Positions 1 to 10,219 of a DNA stretch of 24,691 nt are shown one piece after another (the stretch's first letter is position 1; every line of letters starts with the position of its first letter). The translations under genes and the position numbers were made by a program. The stretch lies in the NCBI GenBank assembly GCA_034696485.1, contig JAQIWT010000290.1:1-24691 (forward strand), in the 5' to 3' direction. A model generated the notes under the pieces. That model did not search any database and was not told the origin of the DNA. It worked only from the letters and a program-made list of their open reading frames with translations. This stretch comes from Isohypsibius dastychi. Lineage: Eukaryota > Tardigrada > Eutardigrada > Parachela > Isohypsibiidae.

Positions 1-446
1 TTCCGTTCCAAAATGTAAGCCTAGCAGGAACTGTCAGCTTTGCAGGACCGCAGTTTAGCAGGAATCGGAGAGTAGTTAGAAACCTTCAAAACACTAGAAC
101 AAAGATTGGGAAGAATCGCAAATTTACTTGGTTGTGAGTGATTGCTGGAAAAACAAATAAAATTAAAACCTTGCTTTAAGAGCATAGCCACGTCCAGCGC
201 ACCGGTGAACTGTGTCTCGTCGCCGCTATATCGTCGACTGCTGCGATCTGCTCCTGAAAACGAAGATGGTGTCTTGGCATAAAATGTTTTCAAGCTATAA
301 AGTCACGCTAGTTGGAGCCTCGATTTCCACAAGCAAACAAGCAAAGCGCTGAATAAACCAGATCCGAAAAAAATATGAACATTCGACATTGAGCGATTAG
401 CATTGAAACATGAAAAGCACAGGGCAGTGCAGAGTGCGAGTTTTGA
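1..446. other. 3' flank of the GPCR gene, no supported gene
   Basis: I see no gene I can defend here. One minus-strand stretch has a good acceptor (TTTTCAG near 254) followed by an open frame that ends in TAA at about 176. It could be an alternative last exon of the neighbouring GPCR, but there is no family motif to support it. No AATAAA is visible on the minus strand. Confidence 0.5.
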
Positions 447-1567
447 TTAAGTGGGTGGAATACTGTTGTTCTGCTTAGTAGTTCCACTTTGATCCACCTT
501 GGAATTGCGAGTCTCACGACGATGAATGAGACGATTCACGGATCTTTGTATGTCAGGGTTGGCAATGTGGAATACGAACGGGTTGATGAGTGCCATACCG
601 TAGCACATCCAGAAGCCAACTGTGAACATTACCGGGATATCATAGCTGAAGTAGTACGACATGAACTGTAAACACAAAATATTTTTATCCAGAAAAACTA
701 GTGATCAATGTTGAATTGTTATACAAAAGCCACTTGAGAAGGAACATAACAGATCACCAAGCAGACCAGCAACGCTGTCAGCATAATCGTGACTTTTCGT
801 TCTGAGGAATTCCATTTGCGTTGATCACGGTCAACAGGGTGGGCAGCGCTCAACCTCTTCTGGATGCGAGAACGTTTTAAAAAAACGTACAGGATTACGG
901 GATATGAGACACATATGACTGGAGCGGTAACCCAATACACCAATACTCCCGCGTAAAATGTGCTAGCCCAACCTGGCTCGATGTCCACACCCCTTGAACA
1001 AATCACAATTTCTACTCAGTTTCCGCACGGGTTTGGTTTAGTTTCATACCATGAGCATTCGTGTTTGAGCGACACAGTCTCGTGGGAGCGATAGTAAAAG
1101 AGACCAGAAATTGACAGTAATGAGTAAATCCAAGAGCAAGTAATCAAAATGGTGACCTTTCGAATGGAGTTGTTAGCTCGGTAAGAAATGGGCCTGACAA
1201 CCGCCCATAGTCGATCCATCGAGATGACCGTTATACAAACAGCGCTTTCAGCGGTTGTTATGCAGTCGGCAAAAATCCAGAAAGTGCACAATTGATAAGA
1301 ATACGGCCAATACCCAAGGTAAATGTAGATGATGAAGAAAGGCATGGCGACACTAGCGCATAGAAAGTCGTTGATTGCGAGGTTTGCTAAGAAGAGGTGG
1401 AAAGGCTCGTGGAGTAAAGTGCGGTCAAGGAGGAAGGTAACCCAGATTACGGCGTTGGCGATCAAGGATGTTCCCGTTATGGCTATCATGAGGATCAAAG
1501 ACCACCATGGCGCTGTGGGAATTTGAGACGGGTCAAATACAGAAGTTGTATTGAACGAGTTGTTCAT
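447..1567 (-). CDS. rhodopsin-class GPCR, aminergic-like (334 aa, 3 exons)
   Basis: Exons: 1567-1050, 992-725, 665-447; introns are 57 and 59 nt. It encodes a seven-helix plasma-membrane receptor. The N-terminus has N-glycosylation sequons (N2, N6). N38 is N1.50 and D67 is D2.50. C94 pairs with C171 of the second extracellular loop. D101 sits at 3.32, where biogenic-amine and muscarinic receptors hold the ligand amine. TM7 has W281 and Y284 (the aminergic WxxY pattern), then N290-P291. Unusual points: DRY is DRL (118-120), NPxxY ends in Phe (F294), and the TM6 CWxP tryptophan is replaced by Tyr. The first intron is a multiple of three and contains an in-frame TGA at 1016-1018, so unspliced it looks like a broken gene. 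Removing it restores the conserved CxW of loop 2. Class A is certain; the ligand is unknown. Confidence 0.92.
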
Positions 1568-2831
1568 GATGATAGTGGTCGGTTTTGCAAGTGAGGTATG
1601 GAATGGAATGGCAACATGACCAGTACGGTTTTAAGTTGTGTCAAACTCCTTATCGCTGTCACGATCGAGTGAAAAAATCAGGCCGTTGGGAAGGAACTGT
1701 GCAGGAAGTAATCAAACTGAATGACTTTACCAGGATGCTCACCAGGATTCTACACTCCTTGCGCATTACAGCTATGATATTCAAATTTTTTTAGAGGAGA
1801 TGCGGAGAATGCAATTGAAATGCGGAAAAAGACCAAGCTGGCGCATGATCTGTTTTTGTGCCTGCAGAGCAGGTTTCCGTGGCCAAATCACTCGTTCGAA
1901 TTAACGTCTCTCTATTTATAAATGACATCTATCAAATATCAGTTTGACGACAAACGTTTCTTACAAATCAGCCTATTCTCTCAGGGGTAAAATACAAGAA
2001 CCTGATGTCGACATTCAGTTGTTCAATTGTACTTGGGTGATTCGCCAGTTTTCCGAATTGCTTGGGCCACATCGGTATGATTGTAGATTTGTAAGCTTGG
2101 CAAAGTGTAGTTTTTCCTATTAAACAGGCGATCAAGACGTTTCTTATGGAATCAGTTGTGGTGGGAAATGTGACAAAAACGATGAAAAAACATTGACACC
2201 ATGGGTTTAGTGTTCAACAAGTAAGAAATTCCCTTGTTCGATTATCCAAGTTCCAGGTTCTGAAATTAACATTTATTTCTGAAACGAGCCGCATGCAACC
2301 CGAACCATGAGGTTTACACTATTGCTGTGTGATGCGTACTAGTACTGTAGAGACAAAAAGTCTTGTTGATCAATGACGACTTTGTGCATAAACCTGACAA
2401 AAATGTAAATTGACGGTAGTCAATTGTTGTTAATTGGGAGCCGGAGTTTGCTTTCTGTTGCGCCATCGCGCCCTCTGTTCGTTTACTGGGATCTCCCCAA
2501 TCTGTTCGGCCACTATATAAGGCCTGTTTCCCTCGTTTCCTTGCTAAGCGTTTTTCATTTAAAAAATCAATTATGAACCACATCACATTGGAATGTTAGG
2601 AAAAGATTTATTTGCACCACAATAAGTTAATTAAGAGCGATATGCCGAACCAAAAACTAGCGCAAGTAGTACCCCTTACGGGGTTAGCGCAGTGCTACTG
2701 CAACAAGCTCCTCAAGAAAGGTACTGGCCGAACATAAAGCGCAAGAAACCATGAGCTGCAGAAAATGCCGGCGTCATATGTTTATGCTTAAACAGCCAAC
2801 GGACGGCGATCGGTGCAAAAGTGAACCATCG
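1568..2831. other. intergenic, candidate promoters only
   Basis: No supported gene. A TATA-like palindrome at about 1914-1923 could serve the minus-strand GPCR. A plus-strand TATATAA box (2514-2520) has no convincing gene after it: the first ATG downstream opens only a few codons. TTTATT at 2607-2612 reads as AATAAA on the minus strand and is a plausible poly(A) signal for the secreted-protein gene ending at 2832. The minus-strand frame across 2314-2586 lacks any recognisable motif. Confidence 0.5.
2514..2520 (+). promoter_or_regulatory. TATA box without an assigned gene
   Basis: TATATAAGG in a GC-richer context is a textbook core-promoter match on the plus strand. No coding exon can be placed downstream, so it may drive a noncoding transcript, belong to a decayed mobile element, or be chance. 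Confidence 0.3.
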
Positions 2832-3394
2832 CTACAAGTTTAACAAAACTTTCAGGTAATTTGAGAAACCATGGATAAGATCCGTCCAGGAAATTGGCTC
2901 CAGCGGTTTGGATGCTTTCTTGGCGTTTACAGTCTTATTAGCGGTGATGACTGATCTCGTCGAAGTTAACCTGACTGCCACAGTTGTTCGTCGCCGAGTC
3001 CTGACTTCACTGCTATTTTGACGAAGTTCCGGGAGAGGAGTGTCTGTTTCTGCAAGAAAAATGTTTTCAGGAATCTGGTTATAGATTATGGCACATGTTT
3101 CGGACAATGAAAACTTACGGTCAGTGATGTCCGTTGTTGTTGATCTCGTGACACCGCCGATGGCTTTTACCTTGGAATCTGCGAAACAGATGCGACTCAG
3201 CTGCATATGTTTTCAACGAAACAAGAAAAAATGAGATGAATCTTTCAAAGACGGATTTATTTTCATTTTTGAACTTATTGTGTTTGAAAAAGAATTGACT
3301 TACTGATATCAACTGTATTCAAAACATCTTCCTTGGCTGACTGGACGATGTGCACCGCAGCCAGAATCAAGACGAAATATGCGGTTTCCATCAT
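2832..3394 (-). CDS. orphan secreted basic protein (122 aa, 3 exons)
   Basis: Exons: 3394-3304, 3178-3119, 3049-2832, joined in phase 1 at both introns. Donors are strong (GTAAGT, GTAAGT) and acceptors are CGCAG and TTGCAG. Translation starts MMETAYFVLILAAVHIVQS, a clear signal peptide, with the hydrophobic core at residues 5-17. The mature part is rich in Thr, Ser, Arg and Lys, with a basic RTRRRTT stretch mid-protein and a more hydrophobic tail ending YLKVLLNL. There are no cysteines in the mature chain, so no disulfide fold is expected. I recognise no family. It is probably secreted, but the function is unknown. The poly(A) signal is likely at 2612-2607. The splice model is supported by unbroken phase and consensus sites, not by homology. 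Confidence 0.72.
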
Positions 3395-4458
3395 TTTTCA
3401 TTAAAGAAATTTACTATCGGAACTTTAAATTGCAATAACGTTCTGCCTTTTGCGTTTCACCAAATGAAGAAGATTGAGTGGGAGAGAGCGGTCTTAAAAA
3501 AGTTATTTCGTTCGAAAGCAAGCGTGAAGCATTGTAGTTTTATGTCGTTGAGCCAGTTTGAAGCGTCAATTCTTTCTTGTGGGCTGAGGTGAACGCGTTT
3601 TAGAAGTGTGTGAGTGATGGCTGGTGTTACAAGAAAATGCGTCGCATCTGTCCATCAGTTAATTACGGCTGCATGAAAAGCAGGAAAAGAGGGTCGGAAA
3701 AACATCCATTCGCAATTAATTTGAAGTCACGTGCAAATTCGCAAATGAGTTGTTTGGCAAAAAGATGGAAGAGGAGCACATAGCAATGAAAGAAATTATG
3801 ACCTGAGTACTTGCTTAGAACCTTGCAAAAATTTCAATGCCTTCAAACGCATGAAGTCTCCACAGAGCAACTGTGATTTAACAAGCTGATTAGCTGAAGT
3901 GTGCGTTCACTCACGGCAATCGCGCTGGTTGATATAAGCCCCACCATTTATGATGGTTTTTTTCAATTCATATAAAAAAGAGACAGCTTGTTTTAGTGTG
4001 AGATATGGCATGCATGAAAAAGTAAGCTCACCGTACTGCCGCGACCTGAAGGTGAGAATAGATCACCCGGGTAGGAAATTTTACCCCTGAACAACTGTGT
4101 TACCCGCCCCGCTCTGCCGGTCTACCCTCACTGATTGATCAATCAAAAAAACCTTCATTCGCGGCAGTACAGTATTGAATGCTCAGGTATCATCCATCGT
4201 AAGTGAAGGGATACAGTCAATCTCTCAGAACTCAACCATGGGGGTCTGCCTTTGTGTTCAAGATCTTGGATTGAACCACACAAAAGAAGTCTTGTTCAAC
4301 AAGTTCAGATGACGTGAAAACTGCTTCGGAAAAGCTCGGAAAGGTTCGAGCGAGCGGTCTTTTGTGCGCTCGTTTCACGCTCGTGAACACTGACTTAGCA
4401 AGAAAAGAACTGGATGACGTACAAACCACATCGGAAAACAGCAAGTATAAAACTTGCA
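3395..4458. other. intergenic holding a MITE-like element
   Basis: No gene is supported. The stretch contains A/T-rich TATA-like strings near 3939 and 3970 on the plus strand and the inverted-repeat element at 4030-4173, reported separately. The last part (about 4230-4458) is probably the 3' UTR and flank of the carboxypeptidase gene that ends at 4459. Confidence 0.5.
4030..4173. mobile_element. MITE-like inverted-repeat element (about 144 bp)
   Basis: The ends are imperfect inverted repeats of 23-24 nt (4030-4053 and 4151-4173). Their outer part, GTACTGCCGCGA, matches exactly; inside there is one small indel and then GAAGGT. Near the outer edge there is one C/T difference. The interior has no coding capacity and contains the palindrome TGATTGATCAATCA at 4132-4145. 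Small size, terminal inverted repeats and no reading frame fit a miniature inverted-repeat transposable element. A target duplication is not clear: both ends lie in palindromic GTAC, so a TA duplication is possible but ambiguous. The alternative is a structured noncoding RNA. Confidence 0.5.
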
Positions 4459-6414
4459 TTAAGGATTATTGATGAATTCATCTCGGATTCGACTGGCAAC
4501 AACCTTAACGCCTTCGAACGTTTCTTGTGCCGTTGGGATAATCTGATCGAGTGGGAGGAGAAACTCGTAGAATCCAGTATCCCGGAGTTCAACAGTGTAC
4601 ACATATTTGATTGGTGTACGGCCCTTGGCGTAGTCACTCGATGTCCCCGATGAAGTGTCTGGAAAATATTTACACAAAAGCGCCGTGAACCATGTGACTC
4701 AATGGCACATGCGCTGGAGTAGCTATTTCAGTACTCACAAAGGATGGCAGGGGATGTTCCGACCTGGTAGACTGTTCCAAACAAATTGGTCAGCTTCGTG
4801 GTGGCATCCATAGCCAAGGAGTACTGAATCAAAAGCATGTTTAAACTGGTGAGTCAGAAATGGCTGATTGTAGTTGGAATACCGTCGTATCATAATCTTC
4901 TGGAAGTTCGGTCTTGTAGCCCCATGGAGTCAGCCAAGCCTGGCTGTATGAATGGAAGGTCAAGAAGGCTTTTAAAGTATCTTTGAGCTCGAGGAGTTTG
5001 TCCGATAGGGCAACATTTTCCGGCTCGCTGAAGGAAGTCGGCCCACCGTAGAAGTTGTTGCAACCATCCATCTCAGGCTTTTCCCCTGAAGTAATTATTT
5101 CAAAGCCCAATTAATTTTGAAGAAAGGTTGTTTTATACGTTGCCACATGAAATCGTAGTTCCGATTTGTATCAACGCCGATACACTCCGTGAATGGGTCG
5201 AGCTTGCGAGTTCGTCTCCATAACCGATCCTGTGATCTCAGAGTGAGTTGTTTGACAAACACAGAAAAAATCGCGCTGGTTACTTACAACTAAGTGAGTA
5301 TACTCAAACCCATCCGGGTTTATGACAGGAACAACGTACCAGTCGATTTCATCCAAGTACCACCGGCTCTCTGGGTCTTTTTCGTACTTTTCCAAGAGCT
5401 GTGCATGCATCATGGAATCAAAAGGTACAGAATCCATCCGAGTTGCCAACACCTACTTCGTTAACCATAAAGGTCACCGTTGCATGTGAAATCCATTCAC
5501 GCGCATGAATTCCTAGGGTCATAAGAATGATGTTGCTATGCCGAGAGTAAGACAAACTTATCTAGTGACTACCAACCAGAGTCCATCCAGATTCCAGGTT
5601 TTACTGCGCCATCGATTCTGGCTCTGCCCAACTTGATCATCCAAATTGAACGTCCTTCATAAGACTCACCAATTTGTTCTAGTTTAACCAGTTCGCGGAA
5701 CTTTTGTGCCAAGTTGAGCATGAAGAACTCGATCTAATAACCATATTGATTGGGTGTTAGATTCGACATATTCAGCCATCACAAACAGTTGGATAACGGT
5801 GGTAGATATTCCAGGTCATCGTTCTATTGAACGGGTTTATTCTCTTGTCAAAAGCATCGACTTGCTCATCAACAACCCTGGCAAGGTTTTCAGTTTTATT
5901 ACTAAAGATAAACTATGCTTTGAGGGATTTCTGACGAATATTTACTTCTGGATATCGTCCCAAATCAATGATAGCTCCAATTGTTGATCCAGGAACTCAG
6001 CTAACAAGAAATTTGCAAGCTCTGGTGAAACCATAACGCTGACAGGCTTTCCCAGCGCAATATCGTTTGTCCAAATGTCGACCTGCGCTGAAACATTGGA
6101 ATTATTCGTCGTTGATCAGGCTGATCTCTTCACCTTGTGGTTCCCATGATTGGTTTCTTGATTGTAATAAGATTGAAGATGGCGTAGGTAGTCCACTTGC
6201 TGCGTGTTAGTCGGAATCACTCGATATAGCTTGTAGCTATGGACGTAGAAAAGATGTTTAGAAAACTGTGACGACATCGTCAATTTGAACTGTCGTTTCA
6301 CTCTCACTTGTCATAGCGCAGTTGTTCTGTTGAAGTTGAACCAGAGAAATTTCCGAAAATGCAGGTTAGCAGCACAAAGTATATTGATGGCGTAAAATGG
6401 CGTAAAATCGCCAT
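4459..6414 (-). CDS. M14A zinc carboxypeptidase, secreted proenzyme, copy 1 (446 aa, 11 exons)
   Basis: Exons: 6414-6308, 6236-6134, 6082-5946, 5877-5787, 5733-5577, 5512-5457, 5398-5288, 5229-5139, 5085-4883, 4823-4739, 4658-4459. Phases are consistent throughout. Signal peptide is about residues 1-24. The activation propeptide follows (YKLYRVIP near 37-44), with likely tryptic release after DKR near 129. The catalytic domain has HAREW (zinc ligands H201 and E204), FHSY (zinc ligand H329), R259 (R127 in bovine CPA), N276-R277 (N144-R145), Y381 (Y248) and the catalytic E404 (E270) in ELRDTG. All residues needed for activity are present. S388 occupies the specificity position (Ile255 in CPA, Asp in CPB), so the preferred C-terminal residue is uncertain. 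Extracellular, probably digestive. Tandem paralogue of the gene at 7739-9778. Confidence 0.96.
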
Positions 6415-6471
6415 TTCCAGGAAATGCAACTGCTGGGCGAAAAAGACGGTGAACCAAGCAGAGCTGAACCG

Positions 6472-6487
6472 TTATCATTTATTATAC
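6472..6487 (-). promoter_or_regulatory. TATA box and GATA-type site of carboxypeptidase copy 1
   Basis: Read on the minus strand, TATAATAA (6486-6479) lies about 65-72 nt upstream of the ATG at 6414. It is followed at once by TGATAA (6477-6472), a WGATAR element of the kind that drives gut genes in nematodes. Position fits a core promoter; the GATA reading is inference. Confidence 0.4.
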
Positions 6488-6831
6488 CGGCCTTTGCTCT
6501 GAAGAAGTGCAAGTCTTGCTTGGTTGAATGATACGAGCAAAGAAAACGTGCCGACATGACCTGGGAATGATAACGCGATCGATTTTATTGTGATTTGATG
6601 CCTTTGTGCATGGTTTAGTACAGTATGTAATTCGCATCGAATGCGCTCCTGAGGTAAACTGGGCAGTGACCTGGAAGCGTTAGACTGGAAGTGACAGCAA
6701 AATGTGCAAAACGTCAAAACAATGAAATTTGTTTAGCGATTTACCTCTTAAACCAATATAACTGCCCCATCATTACTCGAATGCTGCTTAGACGTAATTT
6801 CGGTACACAATTCGGCTTTGGCCATTTCAGT

Positions 6832-6881
6832 TTACGCCGACATGTTGAAATCTTAAGTTCAAACACAACATGTCAGCGTAA
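6832..6881. repeat. 16-bp inverted repeat with 18-nt spacer
   Basis: TTACGCCGACATGTTG (6832-6847) is mirrored by CAACATGTCAGCGTAA (6866-6881) with a single mismatch, which can be a G-U pair in one transcript orientation. Flanking bases extend the similarity weakly. It could fold as a hairpin. It lies about 60 nt from the tRNA-like sequence, so both may belong to one degraded repeat. Confidence 0.6.
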
Positions 6882-6938
6882 GTTCCTGACCTGTTGGGTT
6901 TTCTAAGGACAACCTGGTGAAATAATCGAAAAAGTTCT

Positions 6939-7010
6939 GCGCTAAGTGGGAATCGAACCATCGCACCTCTACTTCCGGGTCTGCGTTTAAACCACTAACC
7001 CATCAAGCAC
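6939..7010 (-). repeat. tRNA-like pseudogene or SINE head
   Basis: The minus strand carries TGGGTTAGTGG (A-box-like) and GGTTCGATTCC (perfect B box), spaced as in an RNA polymerase III internal promoter. The ends GTGCTTG and TTAGCGC pair at five of seven positions (one is G-U), giving a 72-nt tRNA-sized unit. However, the anticodon arm does not form a proper 5-bp stem with a T33-containing loop, and the T stem is poorly paired. It is therefore a tRNA pseudogene or the 5' head of a tRNA-derived SINE, not a working tRNA. Confidence 0.6.
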
Positions 7011-7738
7011 TGATAATTACAGGGCTTTTAAATTGGTGACGGGTGATCGCAGTCGGACTTGGCTTTTCAGTACTCCGTCCTCTCGTGTACTTACCCGACA
7101 ATTTGATCTTGCGAAAAATCTTCTCATTTCTTCCCATTATTTAATTCGACAATATAACGATCTGATAAATAGCATCAAAAATTTTTGTTATAGATTTTCT
7201 CGATTTTCTCACGACCAGACCACTGAATGTTACTTTCTCGAGCAGCCCAGAAAATATGATATTTAATATATTCCGATATGAGCGATTCAAAAAACAAAAT
7301 ATCCGTTAAGTATGTATTGTATCACGAGCTTGAACTACAAGGTGTTGACCTGGAGGCATCTGAGGACGCGGGCTGTCTGCCGAGGAGAAGGCATAACTTA
7401 CAATTAAGTTGAGTTTAAGAAAAACCGAAATCTTAAGCCGACATGGTAACATTTGAAAATTTCGCCGTTTCGTAAATTCAGCGTAAAAGATTTCGATAGG
7501 GTGTATGTACTGCTGAAGTGAAAACGAAAATTTTATCGGCTTTCATGAACCATGAAGCCTCTATGATGCAATTACAGTACTGGAAACAATTCGTAAAACT
7601 GTGTGAATCTGCTCGTAATCATAATAAAAAAGGGTAGCTGACCCGTTTTGGAACTTCAAAATATCATACATTGCGACGGAGAATATCCCCCAAAAACTCG
7701 ATTGTATGTGATAGTGTAGTGGTTGCAATGCCACGAAC

Positions 7739-9778
7739 CTAAACATTTGAGAACTCTTCGGCAATTCTGGCTGCCACGACTTTGATCCCTTCAAAGGTTT
7801 CCCGTGCCGTCGGTAAGATCTGATCCGGTGGTAAAACAAATTCATATACTCCGGTGTCCCGCAGCTCGATTGTGTACACGTATTTTATCGGTGTTCTTCC
7901 TTTTGCGAAATCTCGCGACGTCCCAGATGAGGTATCTGGAAGCATTCAAAGGTCACTTGTTTTTTTGTTCCACGAACGTGAAAAGGCTAGCTTTGCTTTG
8001 ACAAACTCACAGAGAACATCAGCTGAACTCCCAACAGTGTAGTTAGTGCCATATAAGCTCGTTAGCTTTGTCGTTGCGTTTATCGCTAAAGCATGCTGAA
8101 AACCAAACCACTGATCAGCAGCAACATTCCCATTTATTAACCAGTTACCATGTCTTCGTAGTCTTTTGGATAATTAGTCGTATATCCCCAGGGGGTCATC
8201 CAGAGTTGCCCGTATGAGTGGAAGGTCATGAACACTTTGAGATTATCTCGAAGTTCGAGAACTTTGTCAGAGACAGCGACGTTCTCAAACTCGCTGAACG
8301 GAGTCGGACCACCGTATAAATTGCTGCAGCTGTCCATGTTGGGTTTCTCTCCTGTGATAACATGTGTGTACTCAGACATGTCGAACGTTCTGTGCGCGAC
8401 TTACGCTGCCACATGAAATCAAAGTTACGGTTGGCATCTACACCAATGCAGTCAGTGAATGGGTCAAGCTTTCGAGTCCTCCTCCACAGCCGATCCTACA
8501 TATACACACAACGAATTGGAAAACAGTACTGGATCAGAAATAAGTACTGAACGTCTTACGACTGTATGAGTGTGTTCATATCCATCCGCGTTTATAACTG
8601 GAACAACATACCAGTCCAACTCATTCAGATACCACCTATTCTCCGGAGTGGTTTCGTAGTTGGTCAGCAGCTAAAATGACTCTATTTAATTTGCTGGAAA
8701 AAATGACGATAGATATCTTGCCCACCTCGTTAATCAAAAAGGTCACGGAGGCGGTTGAAATCCATTCTCGAGCATGAATACCTTCAAAACAACCGTAAAA
8801 TTAATTAAACTGTAACTCAACCAATCACCTAAGCTGTTCTGAACTGACCAGAGTCCATCCATATTCCAGGCTTAGCAGTACCGTCTGCTCTTCGCTTTCC
8901 TAGCTTGATCATCCAAACGAACCTTCCCTCATATGTGATTCCGATTTTCTCAAGCTGAACCAGATCAGGGTATCTCTGAGCAAGATTCTGCATGAAGAAC
9001 TCAATCTGTAACAACATTGATTGAAAGCGAATACAGCATGATTCAGATGCAGAAATAGCAAGATTGGTATACACACCGTTGGGTAACGGTGGTAAGCTTC
9101 CCAGGTCATCGTTGTGTTAAACGGATGAATACGATCATAGTCCTTTGTATCGGACTGCTGGTTGATGACCCTAAAGAAAATACGGGATTCAGTCCCACAG
9201 ATTCTGATTGCTTCTTCCAAGCTGGTGTTTTTTTTCATTCTCACTTTTGAAAATCACTCCAGATGAGTGAGTGCTCTAACTGCATATCTTGCAACTCGAT
9301 TAGTAGAGCGCCATGATGTTCCGGTGACACCAAGATGCTGGCTGGTTGTCCAATGGCTAAATTTTCCGTCCACACGTTCACCTTAATTGGAAAAAGAGCG
9401 TTAATGAAACTATCTATATAAGGATTTTATTCTGAGGCAAAGTCACAAAGATGCAAACAATGTCACACCCAACGGAAACAATCTGAAACATTTTATTTTG
9501 CAATGACCTGATACCTGGTACACCCCAAGATTGTTCGCATGTTCGAACGATTTCTGCAGATTCTTCAAGTAGAACAGTTGTCCGGTTGTCCGCGGAATGA
9601 CCCGGAGAAGTTTGTACCTGCTCAAACTACTGATTAAATTTGAGCAACATGAATGGAGGAACATGTTTTACTCGTCGAAATTATTCTGATCGGCATGCAC
9701 AGTTTCTGTTTGCAATCCCATGCATACTGAGCAAAAGATCCCAGCCACAATTAAGGCGAAAATCACTGACCGTAACAT
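7739..9778 (-). CDS. M14A zinc carboxypeptidase, secreted proenzyme, copy 2 (446 aa, 11 exons)
   Basis: Exons: 9778-9672, 9617-9515, 9381-9245, 9170-9077, 9005-8849, 8781-8726, 8670-8560, 8495-8405, 8351-8149, 8095-8011, 7935-7739. Nine of eleven exons have the same length as in copy 1, and all phases match. Start MLRSVIFALIVAGIFCSVCMG is a signal peptide; an in-frame upstream Met would bury it, so 9778 is preferred. The propeptide contains YKLLRVIP, with likely cleavage after DYDR. The active site is complete: H202 and E205 in HAREW, H330 in FHSY, R260, N277-R278, Y382 and E405. The position equal to CPA residue 255 is R389. A basic residue there is known from carboxypeptidase O and some insect enzymes that remove acidic C-terminal residues, so this copy may prefer Glu or Asp. 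Extracellular peptidase. Confidence 0.96.
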
Positions 9779-10219
9779 GGTTTGCAGAAGGAGGTGTGTA
9801 TACCACCAGCTGGGAAATACAAAGATTGCTCGTTGTGACCGAATCTTGTCAGCACACAAGCAGCTAGAACAATTGTGCGATGAGATCTGTTGACTCTATT
9901 CATCTTCGTGGAAGATAGCACTAATAATCATATCTAATCAAAGCCTTAGAGCACTAAGATTGACCTAGATGGCGCTTCAGCATACCTGTGTACGTGAGGG
10001 AAGTTTCAGAACTTCTAAGATTCAACCAATGTTTTTGCAAAGATCATGAAGTTTGCGTTTGCAGAAGTGGATTGGTATGTAGATTTTAGAATGCCACCGT
10101 ACGGGTACACAAAGTGAACAAGGATTAGAATCTTCAAAACAGCATTCAGTAGAGTACATGTTGAACAAGTGTAAGTTGCTCATTGTTTCAACTAGTTTGG
10201 TCCCCGATCCAAACAAATT
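9779..10219. other. intergenic, nothing recognised
   Basis: Upstream region of carboxypeptidase copy 2 and 3' flank of the Ly6 gene. I see no gene and no clear TATA box. The sequence AGATAG near 9914 is a loose GATA-type match only. Confidence 0.45.

Larger units (their letters stand above)
6415..7738. other. intergenic between the tandem carboxypeptidases
   Basis: No protein gene is supported. It holds the copy 1 promoter, an inverted repeat at 6832-6881 and a tRNA-like sequence at 6939-7010. A string GAAATCTTAAG next to GCCGACATG occurs both in the inverted-repeat region and again near 7427-7446, hinting at an old dispersed repeat. The rest is A/T-rich and featureless to my eye. Confidence 0.5.

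Noticed and set aside
176-253. Alternative last exon of the GPCR
   Set aside because: Good acceptor and open frame, but no conserved motif and a complete final exon already exists at 665-447.
1016-1018. In-frame TGA in the GPCR as selenocysteine, readthrough or pseudogene lesion
   Set aside because: A 57-nt GT-AG intron removes it, keeps phase and restores the CxW of extracellular loop 2.
1329-1526. Plus-strand 65-codon ORF
   Set aside because: It is antisense to GPCR exon 1 and has no motif.
6939-7010. Functional tRNA gene
   Set aside because: The anticodon stem-loop and T stem do not pair, although A and B boxes are good.
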